Part shown: piece by piece, positions 24,265 through 32,929 of the stretch
Layout of the letters: every line of letters starts with the position of its first letter
How positions within the stretch are numbered: position 1 is the first letter of the stretch
Source: Caulobacter sp. BP25
GTDB taxonomy: Bacteria > Pseudomonadota > Alphaproteobacteria > Caulobacterales > Caulobacteraceae
Length of the DNA: 64,000 nt
Assembly (NCBI RefSeq): GCF_002737755.1
Contig: NZ_PEGH01000001.1
Coordinates: 79,731 to 143,730 of the forward strand
Reading direction: 5' to 3'
Made by a program: the position numbers and the translations under genes
Notes under the pieces: generated by a model
Told to the model about the DNA's origin: nothing
Seen by the model: the letters and a program-made list of their open reading frames with translations, nothing else
Databases searched by the model: none

Positions 24265-25328
24265 TTATTCAGTAACCTCTTCCAGATACTTTAGAAGAAG
24301 CCTCGCTGACCTATCCCAAGTGAACTGGCCCGCCCTTTCTCGCCCCGCCACAATCAGCGCCTCACGGCGATCAGCCGATTGAGCAATGTCAATCATCGCC
24401 CGTGTCCATGCTGCCTGGTCCTGCGGATCTACATAGAGAGCCGCCTCGCCACAGACCTCCGGTATTGCCGCAGCGCTCGAAACGATGGCGGGACAATCAC
24501 AAAGCATCGCTTCTAGGGGCGGCAATCCAAACCCCTCGGTAAGAGAGGGGAATACGAATGCTATTGCATTTGTATAAAGCGAACGAAGCTCTTCATCAGA
24601 AACCCGACCAATAAGGCGGACGCCAGGCGGTGGACTAAGGCCTGCATCCGCAAACACGCGACTATTACCGCCCCCCGCGACAATTAGAGGTGGAGCACCT
24701 GCAGGACGGTCCGCTGCAGCTCGCATCAACATCGCCAAGTTCTTGTGGGGGCTAAGATTGCCAATCGCGAGAAGGTAGCCCCCCTCTCGAGCCCATAGCG
24801 CGCAAGCGTATTAGGATCAGACTCGATGGAGAGAATATGATCAGCGCCATTTGGCAAGATCCGAGCTTTACCCGGCGGAATTACACCAAACTGTTCGAGT
24901 TTCGCTCGAGAATATTCGGAAATAGTTAATACCAATTGCGCTCGGCGCGCCAACCTCGGAAGTAACAATTTATACCAAGACCGGAACGCCCAAGAATAGG
25001 CGCCTGGCTCCAGATATGTTTGAGCATCGTGAATTATTACGGCTTGATTTCTGAAGGCAGCCGGACCTGTATTGCATAAATTCAGCAAGTAGTCCTTCGA
25101 GTGCCTGATAGGCAGCTCGATCTGCTCCCAGATATGCCCCCGGAATCTGCCACGTTCGATGTTAATGGGAAGCGGCGTAACCACGTCAGCATTTGGGCCC
25201 GTTGCGCTCAGGGACACGCCCTCGCTGCCTAGCGCTAGTAGCGCCTTAGTCAGCTCCACCGCGACCCGATCGACGCCCGATAGCTGTCGTGTCGCAAAAC
25301 GTGCATTTACGACTAAATTGACAGTCAT
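24265..25328 (-). pseudogene. GT4-family glycosyltransferase split by a frameshift at a G-run
   Basis: The first part, 25328 to about 24780, gives the N-terminal GT-B domain (LVVNARFATRQLSGVDRVAV through LPNGADHILSIES). The second part, to 24265, gives IGNLSPHKNLAMLMRAAADR (in the other frame), VAGGGNSRVFADAGL and FPSLTEGFGLPPLEAMLCDC. Both read as one protein of about 354 residues if one G is added to the six-G run (C run on the plus strand, 24779-24784); codons around it then read ERGGYLLAIGNL. So a single base is missing relative to the functional frame. This may be a sequencing error, a recent mutation or slippage-based switching. ATGA overlap with the upstream gene at 25325. Confidence 0.85.
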
Positions 25329-26446
25329 GACTTGGCCCTGGCCCGAATAGCGCTGCTATAAACCGCATTGGTTTCTTTCGCCATTTTATCAGCACCAAAT
25401 TGCGACGCCATTTCGCTTGAAACGGCGGCGAATTTTTTACGCTGCTCGTCGGCCGCAGCGCTCAAGATTGCCCCTACTAGCTCTTCCGGAGACGCGCTAA
25501 CCGGGACCACGAATCCGTTCTCACCATTTCGTACTGTTATCGACACTCCGCCGACCTGCGTAGAAACGATCGGCAAACCCGCTTGCAATGCCTCGAGCAG
25601 GACGTACGGCATCGCCTCATACTTGCTGGTCATAGCGAATAGATCGAAGGCCGGAAGAAAATCCCTCGCGTTGCAGCCCTCAAAAATAGTCACAGCATCA
25701 CCGCCGGCTGACTTGACCGCTGACGCCAGTTCTCCGCTCCCGAGGATTATGCCTCGGAGCCGTGAGTTGGACTCGCGGGCAATTTTCAAAGCCTGAGCAA
25801 AGCGAAGAGGATCTTTTTGGTCCGCTAGACGCCCAACGAACCCAACAGCAAGCTCGCCCGGCGCGATACCAAGTTCGGAGCGCGCAGCCTCTCGATCAAT
25901 TTCGCGGGCTGGCGTAACCCCGTTGACTACAAGATGTATCTTGTCGGGAGGAACGCCCAGCGAATGAGCGTGTTGGACTTCTTCTGGCGCCACCGCGATC
26001 AAGGCGTCGGTAAAGTATCGAGCCAAAATAGCCTCAATAGTGCCGAAAACGACGCGCCCCTTTGCCCCCATTGTTGGGTCCATAGTTCTGAAGGCATGAG
26101 GAGTATAAATTCGCGTGCTGCCACGGGGAGCCACCAATCGAAGCAACGCTCCCGCTTTTGAGCTATGGGCATGCACAATATCGAACGGACCCGATTTACG
26201 TATCATTTGCGCAAGGCGATATGCCGCGCCTAGGTCCCACGGCCCAACGGACCGCTTCATTGGTAGGTCTCGAATCGAACGGAGAGGCAACGCGTGTAGC
26301 TCGCTGTTAAAGCGTGGCTCAGCGCGAGTTGAAGAGTATATTACAGAGACTTCGTGACCTAGGGCGCATAGGCCCTCAGCTAGATCAACGACGTGACGTC
26401 CAGAGCCCCCACCTGATGGCTCTGTGATCAGAAGCACTCGTAACAT
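25325..26446 (-). CDS. GT4-family glycosyltransferase
   Basis: 373 residues from ATG 26446; the open frame continues upstream to 26590 only as antisense of ugd. GT-B fold with LLITEPSGGGSGRHVVDLAE at the N-terminus, then DIVHAHSSKAGALLRL, and a C-terminal nucleotide-sugar domain with FVGRLADQKDPLRFAQAL, IILGSGEL and the E-x7-E type motif MTSKYEAMPYVLLEALQAG. It resembles transferases such as PssF/EpsF in exopolysaccharide loci. Two bases separate it from ugd, and its end overlaps the next transferase by four. GC content falls within this gene, which marks the cassette boundary. Confidence 0.88.
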   Translation of the reverse strand: MLRVLLITEPSGGGSGRHVVDLAEGLCALGHEVSVIYSSTRAEPRFNSELHALPLRSIRDLPMKRSVGPWDLGAAYRLAQMIRKSGPFDIVHAHSSKAGALLRLVAPRGSTRIYTPHAFRTMDPTMGAKGRVVFGTIEAILARYFTDALIAVAPEEVQHAHSLGVPPDKIHLVVNGVTPAREIDREAARSELGIAPGELAVGFVGRLADQKDPLRFAQALKIARESNSRLRGIILGSGELASAVKSAGGDAVTIFEGCNARDFLPAFDLFAMTSKYEAMPYVLLEALQAGLPIVSTQVGGVSITVRNGENGFVVPVSASPEELVGAILSAAADEQRKKFAAVSSEMASQFGADKMAKETNAVYSSAIRARAKS

Positions 26447-26448
26447 AG

Positions 26449-27756
26449 CTAGCCGCGCCCAATGCTGGCGTAGGTGAAACCGTGCCGAACCATCTCGGCG
26501 GGCTTGTAGACGTTGCGCAGGTCGACCACGACCGGAGCCTTCAGCAGCAGCTTCAGACGGTCCAGGTCCAGGGCGCGGAACTGATCCCATTCGGTCAGGA
26601 TGACCAGGGCGTCGGCGCCCTCGGCGGCTTCATAGGCGCCGGCCTTGAACTCAACGCCCTCAAGCATGTGCGCGGCTTCCTTGGCGCCTTCCGGATCGAA
26701 GGCCTGGACCTTGGCGCCCATGGCCTGCAGGGCCGGCAGGATGTCGAGGCTGGGCGCGTCGCGCATGTCGTCGGTGTTGGGCTTGAAGGTCACGCCCAGC
26801 ACGCCGATCGTCTTGCCCGACAGGTCGGTCGAGCCGATGGCGTCGGCGACCTTCGTGGCCATGGCTTTCTTGCGGGCGTCGTTGACCTCGACCGTGGTCT
26901 CGATCAGCCGGGTCGGCGCGCCGTATTGCTGGGCGGTCTTGACGAGAGCGATGGTGTCCTTGGGAAAGCAGCTGCCGCCATAGCCGGGACCAGCGTTCAG
27001 GAACTTCGATCCGATCCGCTTATCAAGGCCAATGCCCTTGGCCACCGACTGGACGTCGGCCCCGACCTTTTCGCAGAGGTCGGCCATCTCGTTGATGAAG
27101 GTGATCTTCATCGCCAGGAAGGCGTTGGCCGCGTACTTGATCAGCTCGCTGGTCCGACGGCCCGTGAAGACGATCGGGGTCTCGTTCAGCGACAGCGGAC
27201 GGTAGAGGTCGCGCATCACCGCCTGGGCCCGCTCGTCGTCGGTGCCCACGACCACGCGATCGGGACGCTTGAAGTCCTCGATCGCCGCGCCCTCGCGCAG
27301 GAACTCGGGGTTCGACACCACGGCGAACTGGGCGTCGGGACGGACCTTCTTGATGATCGCCTCGACCTCGTCGCCGGTGCCCACCGGCACGGTCGACTTG
27401 GTCACCACGACGGTGAAGCCGTCGATCAGGCCGGCGATCTCCTCGGCCGCGGCATAGACGTAGGACAGGTCCGCATGGCCATCGCCGCGACGGGTCGGCG
27501 TACCGACCGCGATGAACACCGCGTCGGCGTCCTTGATCGCCTGGGCGCCGTCCAGCGTGAAGAACAGGCGGCCTTCACGCACATTGCGGGCCACCAGGTC
27601 ATCCAGCCCCGGCTCGAAGATCGGGATCTCGCCCCGCTCAAGCCGCTCGATCTTTCGGGGGTCCTTGTCGATGCACGTCACCACGTGACCGAAGTCGGCG
27701 AAACACGCCCCAGACACCAGGCCCACATAACCCGTGCCAATCATCGCTACGCGCAT
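26449..27756 (-). CDS. ugd: UDP-glucose 6-dehydrogenase
   Basis: 435 residues from ATG 27756 with AGGAAG six bases upstream. NAD-binding MRVAMIGTGYVGLVSGACFA at the N-terminus, TKSTVPVGTGDEVE, and the catalytic Cys in GPGYGGSCFPKDT; the C-terminal UDP-binding domain contains VLGVTFKPNTDDMRDAPS. It oxidises UDP-glucose to UDP-glucuronate, the precursor for the glucuronate epimerase at 15910 and probably the UXS-like enzyme at 32930. Strongly GC-rich, unlike the transferases downstream. It lies 79 bases after galE copy 2. Confidence 0.95.
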   Translation of the reverse strand: MRVAMIGTGYVGLVSGACFADFGHVVTCIDKDPRKIERLERGEIPIFEPGLDDLVARNVREGRLFFTLDGAQAIKDADAVFIAVGTPTRRGDGHADLSYVYAAAEEIAGLIDGFTVVVTKSTVPVGTGDEVEAIIKKVRPDAQFAVVSNPEFLREGAAIEDFKRPDRVVVGTDDERAQAVMRDLYRPLSLNETPIVFTGRRTSELIKYAANAFLAMKITFINEMADLCEKVGADVQSVAKGIGLDKRIGSKFLNAGPGYGGSCFPKDTIALVKTAQQYGAPTRLIETTVEVNDARKKAMATKVADAIGSTDLSGKTIGVLGVTFKPNTDDMRDAPSLDILPALQAMGAKVQAFDPEGAKEAAHMLEGVEFKAGAYEAAEGADALVILTEWDQFRALDLDRLKLLLKAPVVVDLRNVYKPAEMVRHGFTYASIGRG

Positions 27757-27835
27757 CGATGCTTCCTGATCTGATTTGAGCGACGCCAAGCGTCAGCGCT
27801 CGTCTTGTTGAGGCAATTGAGTGTCTGTATCGCCA

Positions 27836-28813
27836 TTATTTGACGACCTGTTCTCGGTGCCAGCGCCAGGCGCTGGAGAGGATGGTGTCGAGATCGCGAG
27901 ACGGCGACCAGGCCAGCTTCTCGCGCGCCTTGGCGTTGTCGCCGACAAGGATCGGCGCGTCGCCCGGCCGGCGCGGCGCCATCTGCAACGGCAACGGCTT
28001 GCCCGTGACGCGTCCAACGCCATCGACCAGCTCGCGCACCGTCGTGCCGGTCCCCGTGCCGAGGTTGAACGCCTCGGACGATCCGCCGGCCAGTAGGCGC
28101 TTCAAGGCGGCCACATGGGCGTCAGCCAGGTCTAGGACGTGTACGTAGTCGCGCACCGCGGTGCCGTCGCGCGTGTCGTAGTCGTCGCCGAAGATCGTGA
28201 AGTGAGACCGTTGGCCCAGAGCCACCTGGATCGCCAGCGGAATGGCGTGGGTCTCTGGCTCATGCCATTCGCCGATGCGGCCCTCAGGATCTGCGCCGGC
28301 GGCGTTGAAGTAGCGCATCACGGCGCTGCGGAAGCCGACATAGCGGTCGTAGTCGGCCAGGGCCTGCTCGACCATCAGCTTGCTGCGGCCATAGGGATTC
28401 AGCGGCGCTTGAGGATGGCTCTCGGCCATCGGCAAGCTCACGGGATCGCCGAAGGTGGCGCAGGTCGAGGAGAAGACTATGGCGTTGACGCCGGCGCGGC
28501 GAGCGGCCTCGATCAGGGTAATTGCGCCGCCGACATTGTTGTCGAAGAAGGCGCCGGGATTCCTCACCGACTCGCCGACCTCGATGCGGGCGGCGAAGTG
28601 CAGGACGGCCACGGGCGCGTGGGCGGCGAACACCGCGTCCAGACGCGCGGCGTCCCGGATGTCGCCGAGCTCTAGCGGTCCCCACTGGACGTGCTCGCGA
28701 TGGCCGTTGGAGAGGTCATCGAACACGACGGGTCTAAACCCCGCCTCGGCCAAGGCCATACAGCAGTGCGAGCCGACATAGCCCGCGCCGCCGGTTACCA
28801 ATACGCTTTGCAT
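27836..28813 (-). CDS. galE: UDP-glucose 4-epimerase, copy 2
   Basis: 325 residues. NAD motif GGAGYVGSHCCMALAEAG, catalytic SSTCATFGDP and YGRSKLMVEQ, and DDYDTRDGTAVRDYVHVLDL. Highly similar along its whole length to the copy at 10810 (same CATFGDP variant, same HFAARIEV segment). It supplies UDP-galactose to the surrounding operon. Placed between the phosphoglycosyltransferase and ugd, it is the copy integrated in the polysaccharide block. Differences between the two copies are spread evenly, so the duplication is not very recent. Confidence 0.94.
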   Translation of the reverse strand: MQSVLVTGGAGYVGSHCCMALAEAGFRPVVFDDLSNGHREHVQWGPLELGDIRDAARLDAVFAAHAPVAVLHFAARIEVGESVRNPGAFFDNNVGGAITLIEAARRAGVNAIVFSSTCATFGDPVSLPMAESHPQAPLNPYGRSKLMVEQALADYDRYVGFRSAVMRYFNAAGADPEGRIGEWHEPETHAIPLAIQVALGQRSHFTIFGDDYDTRDGTAVRDYVHVLDLADAHVAALKRLLAGGSSEAFNLGTGTGTTVRELVDGVGRVTGKPLPLQMAPRRPGDAPILVGDNAKAREKLAWSPSRDLDTILSSAWRWHREQVVK

Positions 28814-28826
28814 GCTATTCCCCCGA

Positions 28827-28850
28827 CCGTGATGGCGCCCGCCATCACGG
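28827..28850. other. Perfect 24-bp palindrome before galE copy 2
   Basis: CCGTGATGGCG-CC-CGCCATCACGG is a perfect 11-bp stem with a two-base centre, located between the phosphoglycosyltransferase stop and the galE start. No T-run follows on the transcribed strand, so it is more likely an mRNA stabilizing/processing hairpin or operator than a terminator. Confidence 0.45.
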
Positions 28851-28858
28851 CTTAGCGC

Positions 28859-29512
28859 CTAGTAGGCGTTTTCAGCCATCAGGAGGTGCGGCACCGTCAT
28901 CAGAAGGATCTTGATGTCGCCGCTCAGCGTCCAGCGTTCGATATACTCGTTATCGGCGTCGATGCGCGCGGCCATGGCTTCCACCTCGGTGGTGCCGCCG
29001 CGAAGACCCTTGATCTGCGCCAGGCCCGTCAGGCCGGGACGCGCGCGGAAGCGCAGGTGATAGTTGGCGATCTGGGCGCCGTAGTGCTCGTCGTGCGCCA
29101 GGGCGTGAGGACGCGGCCCGACGATCGACATGTCGCCGCGCAGGACGTTCAGCAGCTGCGGCAGCTCGTCGATGCTGGTCTTGCGGATGATCCGGCCGAC
29201 CGTGGTGATCCGGTCGTCGTCGCGCTTGGCCTGGACGACCTTGGAGCCGTTCTCCTGGCACCGCATCGAGCGGAACTTGAAGATCGTGAAGGCCTGGCCA
29301 TTCAGGCCGCCCCGCGATTGGCGGAAGAGCACCGGACCCGGCGACTCCAGCTTGATCAGGACGGCGACGAGCGCGAGCAGCGGCGCGAAAAAGAGCAACG
29401 CGCCCCCCGCCACCAGGATGTCCATCGCTCGCTTAAGCGGATCCTTCGCGACCGGCGACGCCTGCACGGCGCGCGATAGCTGTTCCGCTGTCGGATTAGA
29501 TACGATCAGCAC
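28859..29512 (-). CDS. Monotopic phosphoglycosyltransferase (initiating sugar transferase)
   Basis: 217 residues. One membrane segment at about 30-55 (MDILVAGGALLFFAPLLALV), then the catalytic domain: SPGPVLFRQSRGG, FTIFKFRSMRC, the catalytic Asp-Glu in KTSIDELPQLLNVLRGDMS, and IVGPRPHA. It transfers a sugar-1-phosphate to undecaprenyl phosphate, which starts repeat-unit synthesis. It lacks the N-terminal four-helix bundle of WbaP/PssY-type enzymes, so it is the short form like PglC or the C-terminal half of WcaJ. First gene of the galE-ugd-transferase transcript; 630 bases of gene-free DNA lie upstream. Confidence 0.9.
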   Translation of the reverse strand: MLIVSNPTAEQLSRAVQASPVAKDPLKRAMDILVAGGALLFFAPLLALVAVLIKLESPGPVLFRQSRGGLNGQAFTIFKFRSMRCQENGSKVVQAKRDDDRITTVGRIIRKTSIDELPQLLNVLRGDMSIVGPRPHALAHDEHYGAQIANYHLRFRARPGLTGLAQIKGLRGGTTEVEAMAARIDADNEYIERWTLSGDIKILLMTVPHLLMAENAY

Positions 29513-30142
29513 GTGGTCCCCACCAGTCTCTGCGTCCGGGTCTTTGCCCGATGATTTAGAAAGCCTTTACTAAATCGACGCTCATCGAACAACCGCTCGC
29601 GTGGGTTGTTAACCAACCTTTTTTCGCGATCAGATGTTTTTTTGCGCGATCTGGCGACACCCGAAGCCCTATTGGCAGGCGCCCACACGCATGGCGGGCA
29701 GGCTCGTTAAGTCTAAAAATCATCCTTTTCGCCCGCGAATTGTGATAAAATGCACGTTTCAGACGAAAAGAACTTCGCGGCTCTGTTCCACTTGCGACAA
29801 CGATAACTTGTCTGAGCGGTATCATTATCGAACCATCCAAGATCTATTGATCGGACGTCCATCGGCGTTCGCGCCGCGCTGTCAAGGCCTCCGCACTGTA
29901 GCGACGACTCAATACAGTCCGGCTCCACCCCATTGAAACTGACCAACGCGACCCGCTAACGCTGTCCTCAAACTCAAAACCGAGCCACCTCCAGCGGCAG
30001 GCAATCGTCTCCAGCCCGGATGCAGCAATCCCGCCAGGCCCTCGCGACCGATGGGCGCGACCAAGCCAAACTCATCCAAGCCAAACACGGATGGTGCGCG
30101 TCCGGCAAAGCGACGTTCGGGTGGCGTTGCTCGAGACTTAGA
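29513..30142. other. 630-base gene-free region inside the polysaccharide locus
   Basis: Neither strand has a convincing gene. The first 200 bases contain the leader and inverted repeats of the leftward operon and are AT-rich; the remainder, up to the ABC-transporter stop, shows only short unsupported frames. The upstream genes (30143-33922) and the downstream block are therefore probably separate transcripts. Confidence 0.6.
29553..29618. promoter_or_regulatory. Two inverted repeats upstream of the phosphoglycosyltransferase operon
   Basis: GATTTAG-N10-CTAAATC (29553-29576) is a perfect 7-bp inverted repeat starting 41 bases before the ATG at 29512. GGTTG-TTAAC-CAACC (29604-29618) is a second, 5-bp repeat further upstream with an AT-rich flank. 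Both look like dimer binding sites in a promoter region; the regulators are unknown. Confidence 0.45.
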
Positions 30143-31966
30143 TTAAGCGCTTCGCCCCAACATGCGACTGAATGGGCCTGGCCTGGCGAGCAGTGCTCTG
30201 GGCGCGCCATCCTCCACGACACGCCCGTGATCGAGGCAGACAACGCGGTCGGCGTCCAGCAGGCTGTCCAGACGGTGGGTAATCAGCAATACGGCGCCGC
30301 GTTCGCGGAAACGGGCGATCACCGCCTCTCGAATCCTGTCCTCGAGCGCGCCGTCCACCGCATTCAGGGCTTCATCAAGCACCAGGATATCAGGCTCCGC
30401 CAGCAGAGCCCTGGCGAGTCCCAAGCGCTGACGTTGCCCCCCCGATAGGCTGGAGCCACCTTCTCCGATCCACTGGTCGAAGCCGTCCGGCAGGGCTTCA
30501 ATAAACTCTAGCGCGCCCGCATCCGCCGCGGCGCGCCGCACGTCCTCGAAACTGGCGTCGGGCCTTGCAAGGCGGATGTTCTCGACGACCGTGTCGTCCA
30601 TCAGCTCGACATCCTGGCCTGCCACGGCGATACGACACAGCCAGTCCTCGCGCTTGATCTCGGTGAGAGGCGTCCCGTCCGCCCGGATAACGCCAGCCTG
30701 CAGATCGTAAAGACGCATCAGCAGGTTGACGATCGTGGTCTTGCCGGCGCCGCTAGGCCCGGCCAAAGCTGTCACCTCGCCGCGCCGGATCGAAAACCCG
30801 ACCTCGCGCAGAGCGTCTTCTTCGGCGCCGGGATAGCGAAACGTCACGCCCTCGAAAGATACGTCCTCTTGAAAGCCGGCATAAGACAAGCGCCCCGGCT
30901 CCGGATATCGCCTGCCGATACCTCCTACAGCGTCACTGAGCCTTGTGAGTACGGAGCGGATCTCAAGCAAGCGCATCAGACTTTGCTCGAGCTCCCGGAG
31001 ATGCGGCTGGAGTCGGTACAGAAGCGCCACCGATCCGATGATGACGGAGGTCGTTATGCCCAGGCGTCCACCGGCAAGAGCTATCGCGCCGAGCAAGACC
31101 AGATAGCTGATCTCGCCCAACGGATAGAGCATCGCGCGTAGCTGTTCGGCGGCCACCGCGGATCGGCGCGCCTCGCCGGACGCCTCCTTGAAGGACGCCT
31201 CATATCGCTTTTCCAAAGCGAAGACTCGCAAGGTCTTCATGCCATGAATGGCCGAAACCATCTGGCCAGAGAGGTTGCGGTAGGACTGAGAAATCGTCTC
31301 GTCCAGACGACGGGTCCTGAACGATATGAGGCGCACGGCCAACAACACCAGCAGAGCCGTGGGCAGCGCGATCACGGCGATCTGCCATGAGAGAACGCAC
31401 AGGAACGCGCAGAACACCAAAGCCGCGCCGAGACTGATGCCAATCTGAGCGGCGCAGAAATAGGCTTCAGCGGCCACGAAGCTTTCGGTGGCCAACGTGT
31501 TGATAAGGTCTCCCCTGCGGGATCTTGCGATGTCCTGATACGACACCGTCAGATACTGCCGGTATATTTCCTCACGCGTCTTCTGGCTGATCCTGTTTCT
31601 GATGCGGCTCGTGACGAGGTTGTAGGCGAGCGTGAACAGTATCCGGGCCAGCATGAAGACCAGGATCAGGCCGATAATGGCGGCGGCCCCTCCGCCCAAT
31701 CCGTGGGTGAGGGCCATGGCCTCGCGAAGAAGAGGGTTCGCCGAGCCAGAAGCCCCGGCGCCATCGCCGATCGCGACGTAGAGAAAGACGACGACGAAGC
31801 TGATCCCGAGGCTCTCGGCGAGTGACGCGGCGACGCCCAACAGAAGAACCAGAGGCAGAAGGCCGACCTCGCGCGCGTTCAGCCGCAAAAGCGGCCGTAT
31901 CGCCTCTAGCCATGCGAGGGAGGGCGCTTTGCCGAAATCGCTTATGTCGACCTCCCTAGAGGCCAC
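30143..31966 (-). CDS. ABC exporter, fused permease and ATPase
   Basis: About 607 residues if started at GTG 31966; the start is uncertain. A strong AGGGAGG lies at 31950-31956, just before an ATA codon, and the frame is open to 32212. The N-terminal half has six membrane helices (LLPLVLLLGVAASLAESLGI, then TRIRNRISQKT coupling region). The ATPase half has Walker A GPSGAGKTT, the signature LSGGQRQRLG, Walker B DILVLDEALN and a switch His in LLITHRLDS. It resembles PglK/MsbA-like lipid-linked sugar flippases. It lies downstream of and overlaps the GT2 gene, so it may export a lipid-linked glycan made by that short operon. Confidence 0.87.
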   Translation of the reverse strand: MASREVDISDFGKAPSLAWLEAIRPLLRLNAREVGLLPLVLLLGVAASLAESLGISFVVVFLYVAIGDGAGASGSANPLLREAMALTHGLGGGAAAIIGLILVFMLARILFTLAYNLVTSRIRNRISQKTREEIYRQYLTVSYQDIARSRRGDLINTLATESFVAAEAYFCAAQIGISLGAALVFCAFLCVLSWQIAVIALPTALLVLLAVRLISFRTRRLDETISQSYRNLSGQMVSAIHGMKTLRVFALEKRYEASFKEASGEARRSAVAAEQLRAMLYPLGEISYLVLLGAIALAGGRLGITTSVIIGSVALLYRLQPHLRELEQSLMRLLEIRSVLTRLSDAVGGIGRRYPEPGRLSYAGFQEDVSFEGVTFRYPGAEEDALREVGFSIRRGEVTALAGPSGAGKTTIVNLLMRLYDLQAGVIRADGTPLTEIKREDWLCRIAVAGQDVELMDDTVVENIRLARPDASFEDVRRAAADAGALEFIEALPDGFDQWIGEGGSSLSGGQRQRLGLARALLAEPDILVLDEALNAVDGALEDRIREAVIARFRERGAVLLITHRLDSLLDADRVVCLDHGRVVEDGAPRALLARPGPFSRMLGRSA

Positions 31967-32898
31967 GCGGTCTTGGACCGAAGGCCCCGCAATGGCCGCA
32001 GGATGCGACCAAGGGCTCTCTTCGCCAAGAACCAGAGCAAGAGAGACGGAGCCGATCGCAGGAGGCCCTGAGCAATCTTGCTGGCCGCATCGAAGCGTCG
32101 CGCCGACACGGCCCGAGCGAAAAGCCAGATCTTCAGACTCGCGTCCGCAGCCTTGATATCGCGCTTTTGCGAACCTGACTCGCGCAGCATTTCTTCGCGC
32201 ACAAGGTCCCATGAGCGGAGCATTTGCAGAACGTCCCCCGACATGTTGTCGGGGGTTTGCCGATAACCCAGGAGAACTTCCGGCACACAGGCGAAAGGGT
32301 GGCTCCGCGCAATGCGATAGTAGAGCAAGTAGTCCTCACAGCCCTGAGCCCGCTGGGCTCTTAGACTGGAGTCATAGCCGCCCGCCTCTAGTATCGCCGC
32401 CTTGCGAATAAGCGGCGCGCTGCCGTTGCCAATGAAGTTGCCCCGACAGATATGGCGCAGGACATCGCCGCTATAGGTCGGCGTGGAGTTGCCCCTAATG
32501 GGTTTGTCATGAGCGTCTATCAGGGCAAACCAGCAGTAAGCCAACGCCGCTTCCGGCAAGGCCTCAAGGGCCGCCAGCTGCTTCTCGATCTTTTCCGGCG
32601 CCCATAGATCGTCCGCGTCGACAGGCGCGATGAGATCGCCCTTGGCCTCCGCAACGCCCAGATTACGAGCCGCCGCTACGCCGCTGTTTGGCTGCGTCAG
32701 GAGGCGAACCCGGCCGTCGCGCGCCGCCCACCGATGAGCGATCTGGGCGGTCTCATCTTGAGACCCGTCGTCGACAACGAGAATTTCCAGCGCGGCGTAT
32801 GTCTGATCACAGACCGACTTGAGCGTACGGTCCAGAGTTGACGCAGCGTTGTAAGCGGGGATGACCACGCTGACCAGTTTGGGCGCCAAGGATGTCAT
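31942..32898 (-). CDS. GT2-family glycosyltransferase
   Basis: 318 residues, GT-A fold. VSVVIPAYNAASTLDRTLKS, VVDDGSQDETAQ, GVAAARNLGVAEAKG and the metal-binding PVDADDLW show an inverting family 2 enzyme. The C-terminal 90 residues are helical and basic and may lie against the membrane. It is 31 bases after the UXS-like gene and overlaps the start of the ABC exporter. The GT2 at 34148 is a paralogue with the same GVAAARN and DADDIW segments. Confidence 0.88.
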   Translation of the reverse strand: MTSLAPKLVSVVIPAYNAASTLDRTLKSVCDQTYAALEILVVDDGSQDETAQIAHRWAARDGRVRLLTQPNSGVAAARNLGVAEAKGDLIAPVDADDLWAPEKIEKQLAALEALPEAALAYCWFALIDAHDKPIRGNSTPTYSGDVLRHICRGNFIGNGSAPLIRKAAILEAGGYDSSLRAQRAQGCEDYLLYYRIARSHPFACVPEVLLGYRQTPDNMSGDVLQMLRSWDLVREEMLRESGSQKRDIKAADASLKIWLFARAVSARRFDAASKIAQGLLRSAPSLLLWFLAKRALGRILRPLRGLRSKTAWPLGRST

Positions 32899-32929
32899 GC
32901 TGGGAGTGATCCGTCAGGCCAGTTGGAGC

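Noticed and set aside
26482..27774. Long plus-strand frame opposite ugd
   Set aside because: High GC opens the opposite strand. The minus strand encodes a full UDP-glucose dehydrogenase with all motifs and a ribosome site; the plus frame has no motif.
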